In this document: piece after piece, positions 11,255 to 62,432 of the stretch | Numbering within the stretch: the stretch's first letter is position 1 | Layout of the letters: each line of letters opens with the position of its first letter | NCBI RefSeq assembly: GCF_038396675.1 | Contig: NC_088929.1 | Span: forward strand, 31,722,501 to 31,786,500 | Source of the DNA: Hydra vulgaris | Lineage: Eukaryota; Cnidaria; Hydrozoa; Anthoathecata; Hydridae | Length of the DNA stretch: 64,000 bases | Direction of reading: 5' to 3' | The notes under the pieces: model-generated | Told to the model about the DNA's origin: nothing | Databases searched by the model: none | Seen by the model: only the letters and a program-made list of their open reading frames with translations | Translations under genes and position numbers: made by a program

Positions 11255-12990
11255 TTAACAGTCAACTTCACATAGTTCGCATTCATAATAACGCTTCTTG
11301 CTGTTATTATTACAATTGCCACATATCCACCATTGACAAGTAAAACACTGAATCCAAGCAGGCCCAAAGAAATTTTTCCAGTTGCATTTGCATATTTTGC
11401 AAGTATTTTGCTGTTGTTGGTTTACGGGTTCATTTTTTACAGATGACACAAAAAATCTGCATTAGAGTTTTCTGTTTCTTTCACTCTATTGAGGTCAATT
11501 TTTCTTTTTCGATTTTGTGTGTTAATTTAACCAGTTTCAAAAATTTTCCTCTTATCTACTGTCTTTTCTGGAGTTTTAGTTAATATAGTACTTTTACCCT
11601 GCTGTCTTCTTTTTTTAGAATCTTTTCTTGGGGGTGCTTTAGGGTACGGATGAATGGTTTCTGGACTAACTATTTTGACTGATGATTCTGAAGAATCAGC
11701 TTGTTTATTTTTTTTATATGATTGTTGATTATCTGGTTGTTTATTTTCTGGTTGCTCGACAGGAAGAGGTCTGTCACTAACACTAGATGATATGAAATCA
11801 CTTTCCCCAAATATTTGTCTATTAAGTGGATAGATCCCACATTTAGAAAATCCACTGCAAGCATATTTTATTGTGAATGACATATTATATGTTCTGCATG
11901 CTAGCTGAGGTAAATTATATATGTTAATAATTCTCCCTGGATTGGAGGCCAACCATTCATTCTGAGCCAATCTAAAATAAGATTTAAAAGAACCAAACAC
12001 CGAAACATCCAAAAGCTGCAATCTATGACTGCAGTGTAATGGAAATGTTAATAAAATCAAAAAGTTTTCTTTTGCAAATTTTATTGTTTCAAATGAAATG
12101 TGGCTTTCGTGGTTGTCCATTAATAACAGCACTGGATGATCCACAGATGGCTTAGCATGGGAAACAAAGTGCTTCATTGCAACTTAAGAGTTCTCACTTG
12201 TCATCCAACCATTTTTGTTACACAGCCCTAAGCTTCCTGTTGGGGCTCCACTTATCATAAAATCCTTGTAGTTTACTCTCGGAAATATAAAGACAGGTGG
12301 AACTGTATTACCCATAGCATTCACAAAAGCTAACATTGTCACCAATGAACCTCTTTCTGCTGGAACAGCTTGTGATACCCTTTTAGTTCCACGAGTTGAA
12401 ATAATCTTTGGAGGATTGGTTACTGTTAATAATCTTGTCTCATCTGCATTAAAAATACATTCTGGTTTGAATTTATATTTTAATTGAACTTCTGACAAGT
12501 TATCAAAAAACATTGATACCGTATGTTCATTAAATGCAGTTGCACGAGCAAGACAAACTTTTTCTGGCTTACGTAGTGATAATTTTGGATGTCGTATCAA
12601 AAAACTTTCCAACCATTGCTTTCCAGCCATTTTATTTTGGTGCCATGACTCTGGAATACTTTTAAAATTTAATGCAATTCCATACTTGTAGGCTAACTGC
12701 CTAGTTTGTAATTTAGTTAAACTATAGCACATATTTGAAGATGTATGCAAATAATCTGCAATAGCACTTTCCTCGGACGCATGAAATATTTTTCTATTTC
12801 CAATGTTTACAGTGTGTTTATAGTCTGGCAGCTTTTGATATCTTGCCATTTTAACAGCTCTACCTAATGCAGATTTTGATAAACTATATGTTTCAGCTGC
12901 ATCTCGTATGGAAATACCCTTAAGAACACTTTTGACTGCATCTTCAACATCTAAAGAGTTTTTACATATAAATTTTGTGTTTGGTTTCAT
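11255..12990 (-). pseudogene. pogo-like transposase, in-frame stop and shift
   Basis: N-terminal part (12184-12990): a psq-type helix-turn-helix (GISIRDAAETYSLSKSALGR), a CENP-B-type second DNA-binding domain, and the first catalytic aspartate in FNADET. A TAA at 12184-12186 interrupts the same frame, which resumes at 12177 with LLLMDNHESH (second Asp) and LQLLDVSVFGSFK (third Asp): the DDD pattern expected for pogo. After a further stop at about 11528 and a frame change near 11450, a C-terminal zinc finger (CKICKCNW...WIQCFTC..WWICGNC...CELC) is encoded at 11255-11449. The upstream ATG follows a TTTTATTTTAG acceptor-like site, so a 5' exon is possible. The protein would bind the element ends; this copy is inactive. 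Confidence 0.8.
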
Positions 12991-13348
12991 CTAAAATAAA
13001 ATTTGAAACTTCACAAAAAACCAAATATATGCAAAATGCAAATATTTAAATACAAACATTAAATATATAATTAAAATACACACAGATATGCACACACATA
13101 TATATGTATGTATATGTATGATACATATACATGTTCAGAGTAAAGAGAGAACTAAATCTCTATTAAAATTATTTCTTTAGTATTCTTTAAAGTTGTGTCG
13201 ATCAATAGTTTATTAAATGAAATTAATTTTAAATATTTAATTAGATATGTTGATGTATGATATTTATAATATGTATAAATATGTATAAATGTTTAATTAG
13301 ATATGTTGTTGATAACAGAGTATTAAAAAGATGGCGAATATTACATAC

Positions 13349-13350
<2 letters not shown>

Positions 13351-13436
<86 letters not shown>
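13351..13436. repeat. (TA)n microsatellite inside pogo element
   Basis: About 85 bp of pure TA repeats in the 5' flank of the pogo transposase. Confidence 0.97.
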
Positions 13437-13442
<6 letters not shown>

Positions 13443-13660
13443 CTTATAATTCCTGTTTGGTAGTTATTTATTGTATTTATATACATTTATGTATATCTAT
13501 CATTTATAATATTAATTTGTAGCTAAAGCATTGGTCACACTTGTTTAGAACCACATTCTAACATCAAATTAAAACGTATTTAAAAATAATATTATGTGTG
13601 ACCATAACTAAGTTTTTGAAATATGTTTTTCTGCTTTTTTCACATCAGGCCGTTTGGAAA

Positions 13661-13700
13661 TGTCCCATTCAATAATCAATACTTTGTCCCATTCAATAGG
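13661..13700. promoter_or_regulatory. pogo right subterminal motif cluster
   Basis: Two copies of TGTCCCATTCAAT about 23 bp apart, with a third at about 14027-14039 next to the right terminal repeat. Same motif as the left cluster. Confidence 0.6.
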
Positions 13701-14042
13701 CTTCCCACTATATCCACAAATGACAGGACAGGCTAAAAACAGTAATACCTAACCGCAAATGCTTTACAAATTTAAAAAGTAGAGACATTTGGGTGTTTAA
13801 AAATGGAGTTTCATTTTTCATAACTTTAGTAATCGCTGCAAAATCAGACACAGAGAATTGTTTTTAAAAATTACTTTTTGTTCTTCAAAACACAATAACA
13901 TCCAATGCCATTATGTTTAGACTATAATAGAAATAAAGATTTGGTCTGTTGAATGATTGTGTCAAACACTTCTTACCACAGTAGTTTGGATAGCCAACCG
14001 TAGATGCTTCTGAGCAAATTTGATTTTGTCCCATTCAATAAT

Positions 14043-14067
14043 TGTCCCATTCATTAAGGTTCTCCCC
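14043..14067 (-). repeat. pogo-like right terminal inverted repeat
   Basis: 25 bp, inverse of 10504-10528, followed by TA. Confidence 0.92.
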
Positions 14068-14069
14068 TA

Positions 14070-14639
14070 ACCAATCACAGATTGGCGGTAAATATAAAAA
14101 AATATAAATCATAAATATAAAGTTCGAAATGTACGAAGTAAATAAAAATATAGTTTCGCACAACTCCGAGACATTAATAAAATAAATATCAATTACAACA
14201 ATATAATAACGTGAACGTAAAAATAATCTGAGAAATATGCCTCTATATTATTCCAATTAAAAATAAAAATACAATAAATAAAAATAAATCTGCTGATTTT
14301 TCGGAGGAGAGTTTTGATGTTTCACTATAAATTTATTTACTACATTTCAAAATAATGTTAGTGTGTAAATAAGATAAAAATGAAATTTGTGTAAGATTGA
14401 TAAAAAGAATTACTTATTTGTAGTTATAGGAAGCTCGCAGAAGACTGAAGTCAGTCTTGTCATCAAGTACCTATTTCAGAGACGTGTAATGCACATAAAA
14501 AATGAGCTGCATACGTGGTATATATGTATGTGTTATATATATACCTTGTTATTAATATTTTTTTTTATCGATTTGTATTAAAAGTTAAGCTACATTTATT
14601 TACTTCTTTATTCAAATTTAAAAAAATTCCTTACAGTTG
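14070..14639. other. Intergenic, no gene seen
   Basis: AT-rich unique sequence. No convincing open frame; the 64-residue frame at 14387 has no recognisable domain. Confidence 0.5.
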
Positions 14640-15660
14640 TTTAATTTGATTATTTTAGTTTTTAGCCTTTTTTTTAGATAATAGTGATTCGTTTCTGGAA
14701 ACTAATTTGTTAAATAAATAGGAACTACGATATGTAATAGAGAATTTTGAGAGTTTTGTTGTTTCAAAAGGTATTTTAAAGTTGCCTGTTGCTCTTGTAT
14801 TGTATTTATTTATATTGTTTTTAAAAAAGTGTGTTGTAGAATGTTCTGGAACCAGACTTTATATTTAAACATGAAAAGTATATTTTAAAATATTTATTTG
14901 AAATATATTTAGTGCGTTCATTTGTTCCAGTAAGGGTTGAGCACAAGTAAATTTGTTTTTGTTGTATACTAGTCTTGAAGCGTGTTTTTGACGTAAGTAA
15001 AGTGGTTCTAATTTAGATTTGTGGGTACTGCTCCATGCTATGTTGGCATACATGAGATAGCTATGTATTAATGAAAAGTAGATGAGTTTTAGACTTTTTT
15101 GTGACAAAAATGGTCTTGCCTTGTAAAGTAAACCTATGTTCTTTGATATTTTTGTGTTTATGTAGTTTATGTGGGGTTTCCAAGAGATGTGTTCATCAGT
15201 TAGAACTCCTAAAAACTTTGTATTCAGAGCTCTTTTGATGGTTATATTTTCTATATTAATTGTTGGTAGGTTCAGGGGTATTTTTTTAATTTGTTGATAA
15301 GAGTGAAATAGTATATACTTAGTTTTTTCTATATTGAGTTTATTTGATTTAAACCATATATTAACTTTTTTTAGTTCAGCATTTGTTTTTTCATAGAGGT
15401 CTTCGATTGACTTTGACGAGTAAAATAAGTTTGTATCGTCGGCAAACATTATAGTTTTAAAGATACTAGAGGCGTTTGGAAGATTGTTTATATAAATAAG
15501 AAACAAAAGAGGAGCAAGAATGAAACCTTGGGGTACAGCACATTTTTGGGTACCAGTTTAAAGCTTGATATTTTATGCCATGGTTTTTCATTTTTGTTAG
15601 TAAATCTCATGGTTGACGATGTCAAATGCCTTTGACAAATCAATAAAGATTTAGGGGTAT
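14640..15660 (-). pseudogene. LINE reverse transcriptase fragment
   Basis: From the 5' side: IDLSKAFDIVNHE (RT block with catalytic Asp) near 15610-15655, then an internal loss, then VPQGFILAPLLFLIYINN near 15480-15535, FADDTNLF (the YxDD-type active site) near 15440, and the thumb region FLGVLTDEHISWKPHI. The 213-residue frame ends at 14865, but reading continues in another frame with NTRATGNFKIPF...ITYRSSYLFNKLVS to about 14680, typical of a LINE C-terminus. The pattern is CR1/Jockey-like. The copy is 5'-truncated, internally deleted and frameshifted. I did not find target duplications. Confidence 0.75.
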
Positions 15661-15840
15661 AAAACTGTAATAAAATTAAAATGAGTCTTATAATAACTTT
15701 AGCACTTGTAAAGTACTGTTTTCTTACATACAGTTACTTTATATTGCATGTATTTAGAAATATACAATTGCTAAAAGTATGTAGTCTCTAACACTTATTT
15801 ATATTTTTAGAGCTCCTGGATACCAAATACTAGGATTAAG

Positions 15841-15953
<113 letters not shown>

Positions 15954-16212
15954 AGTAAGAGAGAGATCGACCAATGTTGCATAAGCAGTTTACATAAGCA
16001 TAAACTATGTTTTATTATTATATAAATTTTTATTATATTTTAGGAATTAAAAAGAACAAACAATACAAGCATTTTTTAAAAACACATTAAAATGCTCACA
16101 TGAAATTTAAGTTAATTTGAATTCATATTAAACTAAAAGTTAATCAAGTTAAAATGTTACTTAGTTTTTTTACATACGCTAAATCTAAAATACAACTATT
16201 TTTTATATATAC

Positions 16213-16329
16213 TATTTTTTAGAAGACTATATTTGTCGTCATATTAGTTGTCCCAATATTTCAACCCTATAATAGGATTGAAATAGTGGAACAACTATTA
16301 TGACGACAATTATACTCTTGTAAAAAATA
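16213..16329. repeat. Fold-back repeat (MITE-like)
   Basis: Two arms of about 57 bp that read through TTGTCGTCATATTAGTTGT and its inverse ACAACTATTATGACGACAA, meeting at CCCTATAATAGG. The arms have several mismatches, so it is an old palindromic element. Confidence 0.8.
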
Positions 16330-17404
16330 CTTAAATATGGTTGGATTTTACTAATGTAGATGCCAAATTAAGATTCTAAAGTAGACTTTTTTCAGTTTTC
16401 ATTGTCTAAAAGGTGGCCTTTTTTAGTATTAATTTTTTTTAATGTAATTTTACATTTAATGATAACAGTGAAAGATGTTCATTTCTAAATTTACTTGATT
16501 CAAATTTATTATTTTGATTAAATTTTTTTCTCTAGATTAATTTATGAAATACCTCACGAAACCGATTTGATCATTAAAAGCACAGTATCATGTTCTTACG
16601 TGGCAGATTTTACAAATTTTTAATGTTTAAAAACTTTAAGATTTAAATCATGTTTAAAAACTTTATGATAGTATGAAGTAGGTGTACTGTACATACAATT
16701 GAAATAAATTTTGATATATGCTATTAATCTACAGATTGATTATATTGATGAATTTCAAAAATTCAATTGATAATTAAATTAAAAGTTAAATCAGTATGAT
16801 ACAATTTTTTAAATTATGTTACACTGAGAGATAAATAAATGAAATTAATCTATGACTTTTTTTTTGTTGTTGTTGAAAGTATAATTAATAGTTATTATAT
16901 AAACTTGTTTCCCTCCCATGGGACACAAAGCTCCACAATCTTGCAAACCTGGCCTTAGAGCCAATGGACAGATTCAAACATGTTTACTCTAAATTTAGAG
17001 ATTTTAATAGTGTATATTATAACATATTAAAATTATACTCTCAAATATTTTTAGCTCTTTAATTAAACTATTAATATTATACAAATGATGGGTTTACCTT
17101 ATCTGCATGTTTTTTTTCATGCCCTTTTAAACTACCTTAAATACAGAAAAAGTTGAATTAACATAATTTACTTTTGATCCTTTTTTTTTTTTTTTTTTTT
17201 TAAATTATACATGGGGTATTGATTTTGTAGTTATAAGGCTTTCAACTAATGTGACACTTTTTTTGACCTTTTTTGATTCCTCCCTCCACCATAAGAGATT
17301 TTGTGATATTTTTTATCAACCCCTTCCCCCTTCTTTCCCTCTTATGTGACGTGACATTTGTAAATAAAATAAATCTGAGTTCGCAATTTTTGCTAAAAGT
17401 TTAC

Positions 17405-17472
17405 TAATTCCGTTGTGATAAGAATTTAAATTGATATTTAGTTCAACTTCAATTCTTATCACAACGGAATTA
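17405..17472. repeat. Short inverted repeat, perfect 22-bp arms
   Basis: TAATTCCGTTGTGATAAGAA at 17405 onward and its exact inverse at 17451-17472, with a 24-bp AT-rich centre. MITE-like. Confidence 0.85.
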
Positions 17473-17487
17473 CATTACACAAAAAAG

Positions 17488-17535
17488 GAGTTATTCTTTA
17501 AAAGAACCTTAGAGTTATTCTTTAAAAGAACCTTA
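17488..17535. repeat. 24-bp tandem duplication
   Basis: GAGTTATTCTTTAAAAGAAC plus CTTA, two exact copies in tandem; each unit also contains a small internal palindrome (TTCTTTAAAAGAA). Confidence 0.9.
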
Positions 17536-17971
17536 AAAAACGTTAGATGTCATATAATTAGCGTGCAATGGGGAACGGCGGTGCAAAACTAGTTGTTTCG
17601 CTGCGTATATATTTTATGGACACCCATAAGAAGAAGTTGTATTAGGAGCGGATTTAGTATAGTACCCCTTAGAAAATGCCTTGGAGAACCAGTAGGAAAA
17701 TGTACATACATTAACTGAGAGTTTTAATAGCGTTTAGTCGTGGTAATAGTGAGTCTGATATCATGACTAAAATATTTTATTTTTAAAAACTAGTACCTCA
17801 GTAAGGAATTTAAGATCTGAACAAACCCCGAAAGTTGAGGCCGTTGTAGTTACTTATATTTTGTCAAATGTAGTTACTTATTTTTTAAGTGCTACGAAAT
17901 AAAAAATTTAAATGTTCAAAATAACAAAGTTTTCAATTAAGTAACATTTCAAAGTTCTTTCCCAAGGGTTG

Positions 17972-18026
17972 TCAATCTTTCACCAGTTATAAAGCGATCA
18001 TCGCTTTATAACTGGTGAAAGATTGA
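17972..18026. repeat. Perfect 55-bp palindrome
   Basis: Left arm 17972-17998 and right arm 18000-18026 are exact inverses (27 bp each) about a single C at 17999. Core reads AAAGCGAT-C-ATCGCTTT. Confidence 0.95.
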
Positions 18027-19049
18027 TAATCCTAAAATTAAAGGCACTTGATTCATTTAAGAATCAATAAAAAACAATTAATAAGTTTACGACTATTAGG
18101 GAACTATTCATCAAATCAAGAAAATGGACTATATACTGATCAACTTTAAAATATTTGAAAATTAGGCCAAGATGAATCTAAATATTTAATAAACAGGGGT
18201 GGGTAAAGGTAAAAAGAGCAACAATATCTGTTAGAATGATATTATATACGGATATAATAAACAGTGCTGGAGTAAGTGGGGCTATAGACCCGGCACATAA
18301 AATTGACCACTAAAAAAAATAGCCCTGGGTAACTAAGGTCATGACCTGCTACTGCTATATAGTGTGAATAATAATAGTAGCTATTATTATTACATATCGA
18401 TTATAGTACAACAAGTATGAAATGCAACCAACAAAAAAAAAATTTATTTAGTAATTTTTATATATTTTGTAGTATTTTGCTTCTCTGTTTTTAATTTCAT
18501 TTTTTGTCTAATATTTTAATCTCTTACAAATATATTTTTACATTATTTAGACTTTCTTTTTTAATAATTTATAGTTGCAATATATTGTTTTTTCTTTTTT
18601 CTCAAAGTTGTTTAAGCTTTCTGTATATAGGGTAAGTTTTTGATGGTGTGATTTAAGAATACTTTTTAAGTCCTTTGTTGGAGAAGGTTCGTGTTCGTAT
18701 TATCCAAACCCAGCATCCCATTTTTTCAAAAATGGAATAGCACGATCTTCCAACATGTGTAACTTTGATAGCACTTAATCTGACCAATTAGCACAATAAA
18801 ACTCTTTTAAATCTGCAATATATTTTTCTAAAGATAAATATACAATAATAGTAAAAAGCATATATCTTTTATCTGTATCATTTATTTTACATATTTCTCA
18901 AACATACTACAAAGTTTATCAACCAATAAATATTTAGGAATATCTAATCTAAAAACAAGACATTTAAAATAATATACTTTCAAGAATATTGTTCTAACTC
19001 AATTCAATTCTAATTCAAATAAATTTATTTTCTATCCAAAATTATCAAA

Positions 19050-19334
19050 TTGCGTATTCGTCTATTAAATTGTCAATATGTCTGGAATCACACGCAAATT
19101 ACCCTACCTATCTCAATCTGTTATTTCTTTACTGCTACAAAAAGTTCACATTATTATCTTCTAACTTTTAGTAAACTTCAATTATTTATCCTAAATCATC
19201 ATTCAGTTAAGTACAGCCGTAAATCTATCACAAACCAATGCATAAAATCATGGAATAATTTTCACTTCAAATCATTAAACTCTATTACTAAAACCCGTCT
19301 TTATGCCTTTTTTTTGGAGAGATACTGTTTGTAA
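19050..19334 (+). pseudogene. Possible LINE C-terminal remnant
   Basis: A 94-residue frame ending in YSRKSITNQCIKSWNNFHFKSL followed by TKTRLYAFFLERY, which resembles the C-terminal tail of LINE reverse transcriptases (the ...W N ... pattern before the stop). No RT core is present upstream. Tentative; it may be chance. Confidence 0.35.
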
Positions 19335-19691
19335 AATGTTAAGCTCATTGTGCGTTATTATTATTTCTTTTGGTATTATTATATGTAATATAAATATTAT
19401 TATAACATTATTTTATTATTATTCATATCATTATTACTTATTGTTATTGTTTAATATTTAATTTAAATATTTATAAAAATTATTATTGTTATTGTTATTA
19501 TTATTATATGGATTATGTTTATTAACATAAATATTATCAACATTGCTATTATTGTTACTGTCCTCGTTATAATTATTTTAAAATTAGTGCTATTATTATA
19601 CAATTTATTTTTACTTTAGATTAGTACTAGTACAATTTCTAAATATCCATGAAGTGTAATAACCTTTTTTCAGGATATATATTGTTATTGT

Positions 19692-19798
<107 letters not shown>

Positions 19799-19899
19799 CT
19801 TGCTTGCATGTGTATGTTGCATACACACACACACAAATATGATATATGTGTGTATGTTTTCTATTTAGCAATTGCAAGTTTCCAAATACATGCAATGTA

Positions 19900-22108
19900 A
19901 AGTAAGTAAAAAAAAAACTTACTTTTCAATTAGCTGATTTAATATTAATAAATAATTTTATTTTTTTACATATTTTTTATCTTTATTTTTATAACATGAT
20001 CGTTAAAAATGCACCAGAACGAAGTTATAAGAAAAAAATCTAAACATTAATAAACAAGTCGCTCTTCTACAGCAAAATAGCTTTCACAGAAATACAACTA
20101 TGCGCATTTTAATTTGTTTTTAAAATTATTTTATTTGTCTAATATAAAAAATATGATGCTTGTTTATTGATTCATAAAAAAGTTTATAATAATGAACAGC
20201 ACACTAAAAAATGCAAATAAATGGTTGTCATCTAAAATTTACTCTGTAGAACCGCAGCCGTTTAAAAAAAGCTCTAAATTTTTTACTAAACACTAGCGCA
20301 TGCGTACCTCAACATAACGCTTTTTCCTAATATCTAAACGACAGTATAAGAGAAGTGAAATAAAAATAAAGTTCGTAATTTTAAATTTTCAAAGGTTTTT
20401 GATGTTCTATGTAAGTTATGTATAATCCGCTTTTTACATTTATTTTGGCTAAGATGTTGGTTTTGTTTCTGATAATTTTATATAGATTTAAAAAAATACT
20501 TCTCCCTATCAAACTTTTTTTTACAAAAATTTAAAAACCGATTATGACCTTTTTTTTTGAGAACTCGGAATTCGAAAACCGGTTGTTTAAAAAGTCGGTT
20601 TTTGTATAAATTCCACTTAAGTCCACTTACCTGTTTTGAAAATATTATTACGAGAAAATAAGCTTGTCTGTACACTACACTACCTTATACACACGTGCGT
20701 CGAATTTTGAGCTTTTTGAATAACCTAGACGAAATACTGTTGCTTAACTTTCAGCAATTTTAATTTAATTAATGCTTCGGTATAAACGAGTGAAGTTAAT
20801 TGTCTTAGCCAGCAATTATTTTTAAAGTGACGATTTCTTTTCTATAAAAGATCATTTTTAGTAATGACGATTGAAGTAACGTTTCAATTTTGGCATTTTT
20901 GTGCGCGCGTTTAATAAAAAAAAGCCGAATCCCAACAATTAAAATGATTTTCAAAAGTTTTAAAGCTTAATATTATGAAGAATTTGTCTTTAAATTAAAT
21001 ACATTTTTTAAACGTTAGTCATATATTCGTTAGTAAACAACGAGTTTGGTTTTAGTTGTATTCTTTTGTTTTATAAAAACAAAAATAAAAAAGATTATTA
21101 ACTGCAACAAAAACAACAACAAAAAAAAAACATTGGTAAATTTTTTCAATATTATTAAATATTGTCAACTATATATTAAATATCAAATATTATTAAATAT
21201 TATCAAATATTATTAAATATTATTCTCTCATACATCTTTATGAATAAAAATGTCTTTATTATAAAAAGTTTTTGTTATTTTTTTATCAATAAAATAGTTA
21301 CTAAGTTTTGTGTGTTTTTACAAAGTAATTTGAATTAATATTATACATGTAATAATTATATACCGTGTATTTAAATAAACCATACCAATATTTTATTATG
21401 CATAATAGACAGCTCTTAATAAATAAAAAAGTTTCCATTAAAATTAAATTTTGTTTTTTAACAAAGGTTGCTATAGATACATAATATAATAATTAAAAAG
21501 TTTTCAAGTAGTTACTTATATAATAATAGCAAATTTTCATAAAAGTAGTTAAAATAAACAACAACGAAAAAAGAACAAATTCATTTTAAAAAATAAAAAT
21601 AGTTATGTTCGCTGCAACAAGCTGTCTGTAAGCGGAGAATTTAGAAGTATTTAAAAAAATTTTGACTATCCTCTTTATTAATTTACAGCAAGTTTAGCTA
21701 TTAAAATTTTTTATTTGTCTGATTTCTTTTTTACTATTTACTATGTTATATAACACTACAAAATACTTAATTTTAAACGTTTTAACAGATATCAATATAA
21801 AATATCCTTTCACGTAGTAAATTATTTGAGCATATTAGATTATAAACGTGATTTAATTTTCTGAATGATTTGGCAACTTCGGTACATTCGAGCAAACAGC
21901 TGTTTTTTAAACGTTATCTATCGTAAACGAAATATTACTGTTAAAAACAAATAATTTTTTAGAGTTTTTGTATCTATTTCTTTTATTTGTGTAAATATAA
22001 AAGTTTATCAAACATTTATAAATACTTTTACGTTTGTTAAAATATTTAAAATATATGTCAAATAGATGAACATTAAAAACATGGCTGGTAAACATCCCCG
22101 ATGCTTCA
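19900..22108. other. Intergenic, 5' of the SVOP-like gene
   Basis: AT-rich, with no recognisable gene. A run of degenerate TATTAAATAT units lies at 21145-21225. Confidence 0.5.
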
Positions 22109-22144
22109 AATGTTCATTAAGTCTGACGTCACTTAATGAACATT
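22109..22144. promoter_or_regulatory. Palindrome with CRE-type site upstream of SVOP-like gene
   Basis: Arms AATGTTCATTAAGT (22109-22122) and its inverse (22131-22144) flank CTGACGTC, so a perfect TGACGTCA octamer sits at 22124-22131, about 120 bp 5' of the predicted start codon. TGACGTCA is the classic CREB/ATF site; whether it acts here is inference, since the palindrome may be a small repeat remnant. Confidence 0.45.
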
Positions 22145-22250
22145 AAGAACTAAAATGCTTACATAATTTAGATTAAGGATTAAAAAAATTAAGGTCCTTA
22201 CTTTTCACCGGGGCAGAAAAAAGATGAATATTTAGAACACACAAAAAAGT

Positions 22251-61204
<38,954 letters not shown>

Positions 61205-61269
61205 TAATGATCTACTTTTAGTCAAGTTATAGTGCAGACAAAAGCAAACCAATGCGTATTTATTCGACA

Positions 61270-61363
<94 letters not shown>

Positions 61364-61850
61364 TACTTCTACTAGGTAATAGGCTTATGGCTCGGGCTTT
61401 TTTTTTTATTTTTGCTCGTCTTTGAAAAATCTATTGGAATTTTATCATAAACAAAATCTTGTTTTTAAGAACTATCTTATCTTAAACAATTTTTGAGTGT
61501 TGAATAGTATTTTAGTGTTGAATAAGGGTTCGACTTTTTTTTAGTTAAGGTATTCTTTATTAATGATCATATTTTGTAAGAATATTATTTTATAATTAAA
61601 TTAAATAAAAAATTACTAAAGAATATTTTCTATAAGCCGTATAACTCGCAATAAATTACAAAGTTCAAATATACTCAAACATAACTTAATATTGTCATTT
61701 TATTATATCATATTTATATTTTTATTAACTCAATAATGCTAATTATGCTAATTATGAAAATTATTGTCTGAATATGCTAGTAAAATGTTATACATTACTG
61801 TCCAATCCATTAATAAATAAAACCAATATAACACAATAAATAATCTGCCT
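61205..61850 (+). other. Probable 3' UTR of SVOP-like gene
   Basis: AT-rich sequence with a (TA)n array and AATAAA polyadenylation signals near 61812-61820 and 61836. The true cleavage site is not determined. Confidence 0.4.
61271..61358. repeat. (TA)n microsatellite
   Basis: About 88 bp of TA in the 3' flank of the SVOP-like gene. Confidence 0.97.
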
Positions 61851-62432
61851 AAGTTTTGCATTGAGAAAGCTAAGTTTTACTGAAAATTTTTTTAATATTT
61901 TGCGCGGCTCAGGGTGTGAACAGCTTCCACAAATATCTTGATAATCAGGCTTAGTGCACTTAATATATAAGTTTCCCTGTATTTAAAACAATTTAAACAC
62001 ATAAATTAATGTAAGCATGTTTACTTTGTCTATATTATGTAAAAATAAGTGCATATGGACAATATGTTACTTTATACTAGCATATATTATACTAAGCATA
62101 TATTTAACGTTGTGTTTGAAAGGCGGCATCGTTAATGTTAATTACAAAATAAAAAAATATTGTACATTTATATAACAAGAATTATATAATAAGTGCTTAC
62201 ATAAACAAAACTGTAGATAAGTTAAATTACTCGACGGAGGTAAAAGGTCTCTTCCTCTTGTCCTTAAAAAAAACATCTAGTAGTAAAGCACGATCCATGT
62301 AGTAAAAAAAACTTTTTGACTGGGTCGGGGAGTTCTCTTAACTGCATACTTATCAACAGCCCAAATACGCCATCCATTCCTCTACGAATTTCGTTTTATA
62401 TCTTGAAAATAAATAAAAAATGCAACATTTGT
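61851..62432. other. Convergent intergenic region
   Basis: Between the tails of the SVOP-like (+) and polycystin-like (-) genes; no other gene seen. The 93-residue plus frame at 62316 is antisense to the polycystin exon. Confidence 0.5.

Larger units (their letters stand above)
10504..14067. mobile_element. pogo-like DNA transposon (Tc1/mariner superfamily)
   Basis: About 3.56 kb, bounded by 25-bp perfect inverted repeats that begin GGGGAGAACCTTAATGAATG, with TA on each outer side (10502-10503 and 14068-14069), the TA duplication typical of Tc1/mariner/pogo. It contains a minus-strand CENP-B-like transposase and repeated subterminal motifs. Confidence 0.88.
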
